The notes under the pieces: model-generated
Seen by the model: only the letters and a program-made list of their open reading frames with translations
The model's database searches: none
Told to the model about the DNA's origin: nothing
DNA from: an uncultured Micrococcales bacterium
GTDB lineage: Bacteria > Actinomycetota > Actinomycetes > Actinomycetales > Microbacteriaceae
Direction of reading: 5' to 3'
Length of the DNA: 8,130 nucleotides
Assembly: GCA_903831585.1 (NCBI GenBank)
Contig: CAIKYE010000159.1
Span: 1-8,130 of the forward strand
Position numbers and translations under genes: made by a program
Part shown: piece by piece, positions 6,651-8,130 of the stretch
How positions within the stretch are numbered: the stretch's first letter is position 1
Layout: each line of letters starts with the position of its first letter

Positions 6651-6741
6651 GACTCCAAATAACCGTCGAGGAATACGGGTGGAGTCGAACAGCCCTATTC
6701 GGGCGTTCGCCTTCGCGCTCAGTTCTCGCTCACGCGAAAGG
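6651..6741 (+). promoter_or_regulatory. Riboswitch expression platform: three hairpins, the last masking the Shine-Dalgarno
   Basis: Three hairpins follow the aptamer almost without gaps. The first is GACTCCA (6651-6657) with TGGAGTC (6680-6686), enclosing CCGT/ACGG and the loop CGAGGAAT. The second is CGAAC-a-GCCC (6686-6695) with GGGCGTTCG (6701-6709). The third is CCTTCGCG (6710-6717) with CGCGAAAGG (6733-6741). The third covers GAAAGG, the ribosome-binding site 7 nt before the ATG at 6748. There is no U-tract, so control should be translational rather than by termination. The first hairpin is a candidate for the loop that kisses the aptamer in this riboswitch class; I could not confirm that pairing. 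Confidence 0.6.
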
Positions 6742-6747
6742 TTTCAA

Positions 6748-7728
6748 ATGTTTGAAACTAAAACTGGGTTGCGCTCAATCGCAACACTAATCACCATTGC
6801 CGCAATAACTTTTGCGTCAAGCATCACACCCGCTGCTGCTGAAGTTCAGCACGCCAACACGGTTCGCTTCATCGCGAGCAAATTCGTAAACAAGCAATAT
6901 GTCGAGGGCTTTACCGCAGGTAAACCCGACTTCGGTTTCACTATCGAAGCGCTGCTTCAGCTTCGCGCAGCCGGCCAAACTGCGAACAGCTTCAAACCCG
7001 CGGTTGATTTCAACCTGCGCTCAGCTGCTAACGCTGGCACCTCAACCAAGGTCGGTTTGCTTTATGTCGACAAGAAGTTTCAGACCGGTCGCGGCGGAAT
7101 GTTCCTGGTGGCAAGCAAAGCCTTCGCGTTGCCCAAGTCAACACTGAGCAACTCTGTGTTGAACTCGGTCAAGGCCTCGGTCAACAAAACCGGAGAAATC
7201 GTTGACGCCAACGGAAACACCTTTATCTATGGCTGGACAGTCTTGGGTCTCAAGGCTTTTGGCGAAACCAAACTGGCAAACCTAGTGGCAACCAAGTTGG
7301 CAACCCTGGCAAGGCCAGACGGTGGTTTCGGAACTGACCTGACTGGCGACACCATGACCAGCGGATCAGACGCAACGGGTATGGCGCTAATGGCCTTCGC
7401 TTCAGTGGCGAAGTCGGCCACCGCGGCACAAGAGAAGGTCAAGTCGACGGCAAGCACCAAAGCCGTGACCTGGCTCACTAAGACCGCTCTGGTCACAGAC
7501 CACTTCGAAGCCTGGGGCGAAGTTGATGTTAACGGCACCGCTTATGCCGCCATGGGCCTAGCGGCTGCCGGGCAGAAGAACGCAGCGGTTCAAAAGTGGC
7601 TGATCACGAGAATTGCCCCGACGGGTGGATTGGTTTCGGCCTATTCATCGGGTGCCGCAGATATTTTTGCCTCGGCTCAGGGTTACATCGCGTTGCTCGG
7701 TTCGAGTTACGTCTCGCTGATCAAGTAG
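6748..7728 (+). CDS. Secreted alpha/alpha-toroid protein (terpenoid cyclase/prenyltransferase-like), probable corrinoid-binding subunit
   Basis: The 326-residue product begins with a Sec signal peptide (MFETKTGLR, hydrophobic stretch, likely cleavage after TPAAA at residue 31). The mature part has helical-pair repeats typical of the terpenoid cyclase/prenyltransferase toroid: FGFTIEALLQLRAAGQ (62-77), IYGWTVLGLKAFG (160-172), ARPDGGFG (188-195) with SDATGMALMAF (207-217), NGTAYAAMGLAAAGQ (262-276) and ASAQGYIALLG (308-318). It has no DxDD or other cyclase catalytic signature that I can see, and it is exported, so an enzymatic role is unlikely. The same fold forms the N-terminal half of animal intrinsic factor and transcobalamin. 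With a cobalamin riboswitch upstream and a transcobalamin-C-like gene 4 nt downstream, I infer B12/corrinoid capture. ATG 6748 was chosen for its GAAAGG site and signal peptide; the GTG at 6679 lies inside the leader hairpin. Binding itself is unproven. Confidence 0.88.
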   Translation: MFETKTGLRSIATLITIAAITFASSITPAAAEVQHANTVRFIASKFVNKQYVEGFTAGKPDFGFTIEALLQLRAAGQTANSFKPAVDFNLRSAANAGTSTKVGLLYVDKKFQTGRGGMFLVASKAFALPKSTLSNSVLNSVKASVNKTGEIVDANGNTFIYGWTVLGLKAFGETKLANLVATKLATLARPDGGFGTDLTGDTMTSGSDATGMALMAFASVAKSATAAQEKVKSTASTKAVTWLTKTALVTDHFEAWGEVDVNGTAYAAMGLAAAGQKNAAVQKWLITRIAPTGGLVSAYSSGAADIFASAQGYIALLGSSYVSLIK

Positions 7729-7732
7729 TCAA

Positions 7733-8130
7733 ATGAAAATCTCGCTTCGAACGGTGCTGATTGCGCTGGTGGTTCTCGTAGCCGCCGGTGGCGTGATCAG
7801 CACCGTTCCTGGCGACCAAAAGTCAGACGGAACGCAGAACGAAGTGCTGGAGCGTCAATGTTCTGGCGAAGACGGCGTTTCTTTGGTTGTCGACTTCGGC
7901 ACTTCAAGCGGCAAGAACATTGCTGAATTCTGTGTCAAAAACTTTGAAGCAACCGGATGGGATCTCTTGGCTGCCGCAGGCCTGAATGCTCAGGGCACCA
8001 GCGAGTATCCAACCGGCTTCGTTTGCCGACTAGACAACTGGCCCAGCGAGGCAGATCAGCCCTGCACAAAAACACCAACCAACGCGCAGGGAACTTGGGC
8101 CTACTTCAATGCAAAGACAAATGCGTGGCA
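7733..8130 (+). CDS. Transcobalamin C-terminal-like (DUF4430-type) anchored protein, partial
   Basis: 132 codons are visible before the window edge. Residues 5-25 (RTVLIALVVLVAAGGVI and flanks) form a signal peptide or N-terminal membrane anchor, followed by a polar linker. The domain from about residue 43 contains VSLVVDFG, then TGWDLLAAAGL (74-84), EYPTGFVCRLDNWP (91-104), CTKTP (111-115) and GTWAYFNAKTNAW (120-132). This order resembles DUF4430 proteins, which match the small beta-rich C-terminal domain of transcobalamin and intrinsic factor. Four cysteines (C43, C67, C98, C111) could make two disulfides outside the cell. The ATG lies 4 nt after the toroid gene's stop with no strong ribosome-binding site, so translation is probably coupled and under the same riboswitch. 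Family assignment is by motif recall; the missing C-terminus could add a sorting or membrane segment. Confidence 0.8.
   Translation, partial: MKISLRTVLIALVVLVAAGGVISTVPGDQKSDGTQNEVLERQCSGEDGVSLVVDFGTSSGKNIAEFCVKNFEATGWDLLAAAGLNAQGTSEYPTGFVCRLDNWPSEADQPCTKTPTNAQGTWAYFNAKTNAW

Noticed and set aside
6679..6747. GTG start at 6679 for the toroid protein
   Set aside because: It lies within the riboswitch hairpins and adds an arginine/serine-rich stretch before the signal peptide. The ATG at 6748 has a proper ribosome-binding site.
6748..7728. Toroid protein as a squalene/terpene cyclase or prenyltransferase enzyme
   Set aside because: It is exported, shorter than squalene cyclases, and shows no DxDD-like acid motif or metal site. 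The B12 riboswitch and the DUF4430-like neighbour fit corrinoid binding better.
1..8130. CRISPR arrays, insertion sequences, tRNA or rRNA genes, phage or plasmid attachment sites
   Set aside because: No regularly spaced repeats, transposase motifs, terminal inverted repeats, tRNA-like cloverleaf or rRNA segments were seen on either strand.

Overview
The window looks like the chromosome of a streamlined actinobacterium, most likely a freshwater Microbacteriaceae-type organism. The reasons are moderate G+C, tight gene spacing, GTG/TTG starts, an OppB-type permease of about 515 residues with extra membrane segments, and the CPBP and terpenoid-cyclase-like families present. The taxonomic placement is inference.

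Left half, minus strand (4752 down to 1): a peptide-type ABC importer. A secreted family-5 substrate-binding protein (4566-2692) comes first, then a strong intrinsic terminator (about 2625-2667), then the permeases oppB (2526-979) and oppC (974 to beyond base 1). The terminator should make the binding protein far more abundant than the permeases. The ATPases would lie off the left edge. The 5' leader of the binding-protein mRNA (4566-4660) has three interleaved complementary pairs. One of them masks the Shine-Dalgarno sequence, giving a candidate RNA switch.

Middle, plus strand (4777-6505): three tightly packed genes transcribed divergently from the importer. They encode a DCC/DUF393 thiol-disulfide protein, a LysE-family exporter and a CPBP-family intramembrane protease homologue. 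The first pair overlaps by 4 nt and the second is separated by 2 nt, so they are probably one operon.

Right end, plus strand (6520-8130): the most interesting part. A clear cobalamin riboswitch (core 6566-6640) is followed by three back-to-back hairpins, the last of which covers the Shine-Dalgarno sequence of the next gene. That gene (6748-7728) encodes a secreted alpha/alpha-toroid protein (terpenoid cyclase/prenyltransferase-like repeats). Four bases later begins a membrane-anchored or secreted protein resembling the transcobalamin C-terminal domain (DUF4430-like), cut by the window edge. Animal intrinsic factor and transcobalamin join these same two folds in one chain around B12. The pair under a B12 riboswitch therefore looks like a split bacterial counterpart: an extracellular corrinoid-capture system that probably feeds a transporter encoded just past base 8130.

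No tRNA, rRNA, insertion sequence, CRISPR array or origin was seen. No gene-free stretch exceeds 300 bases.
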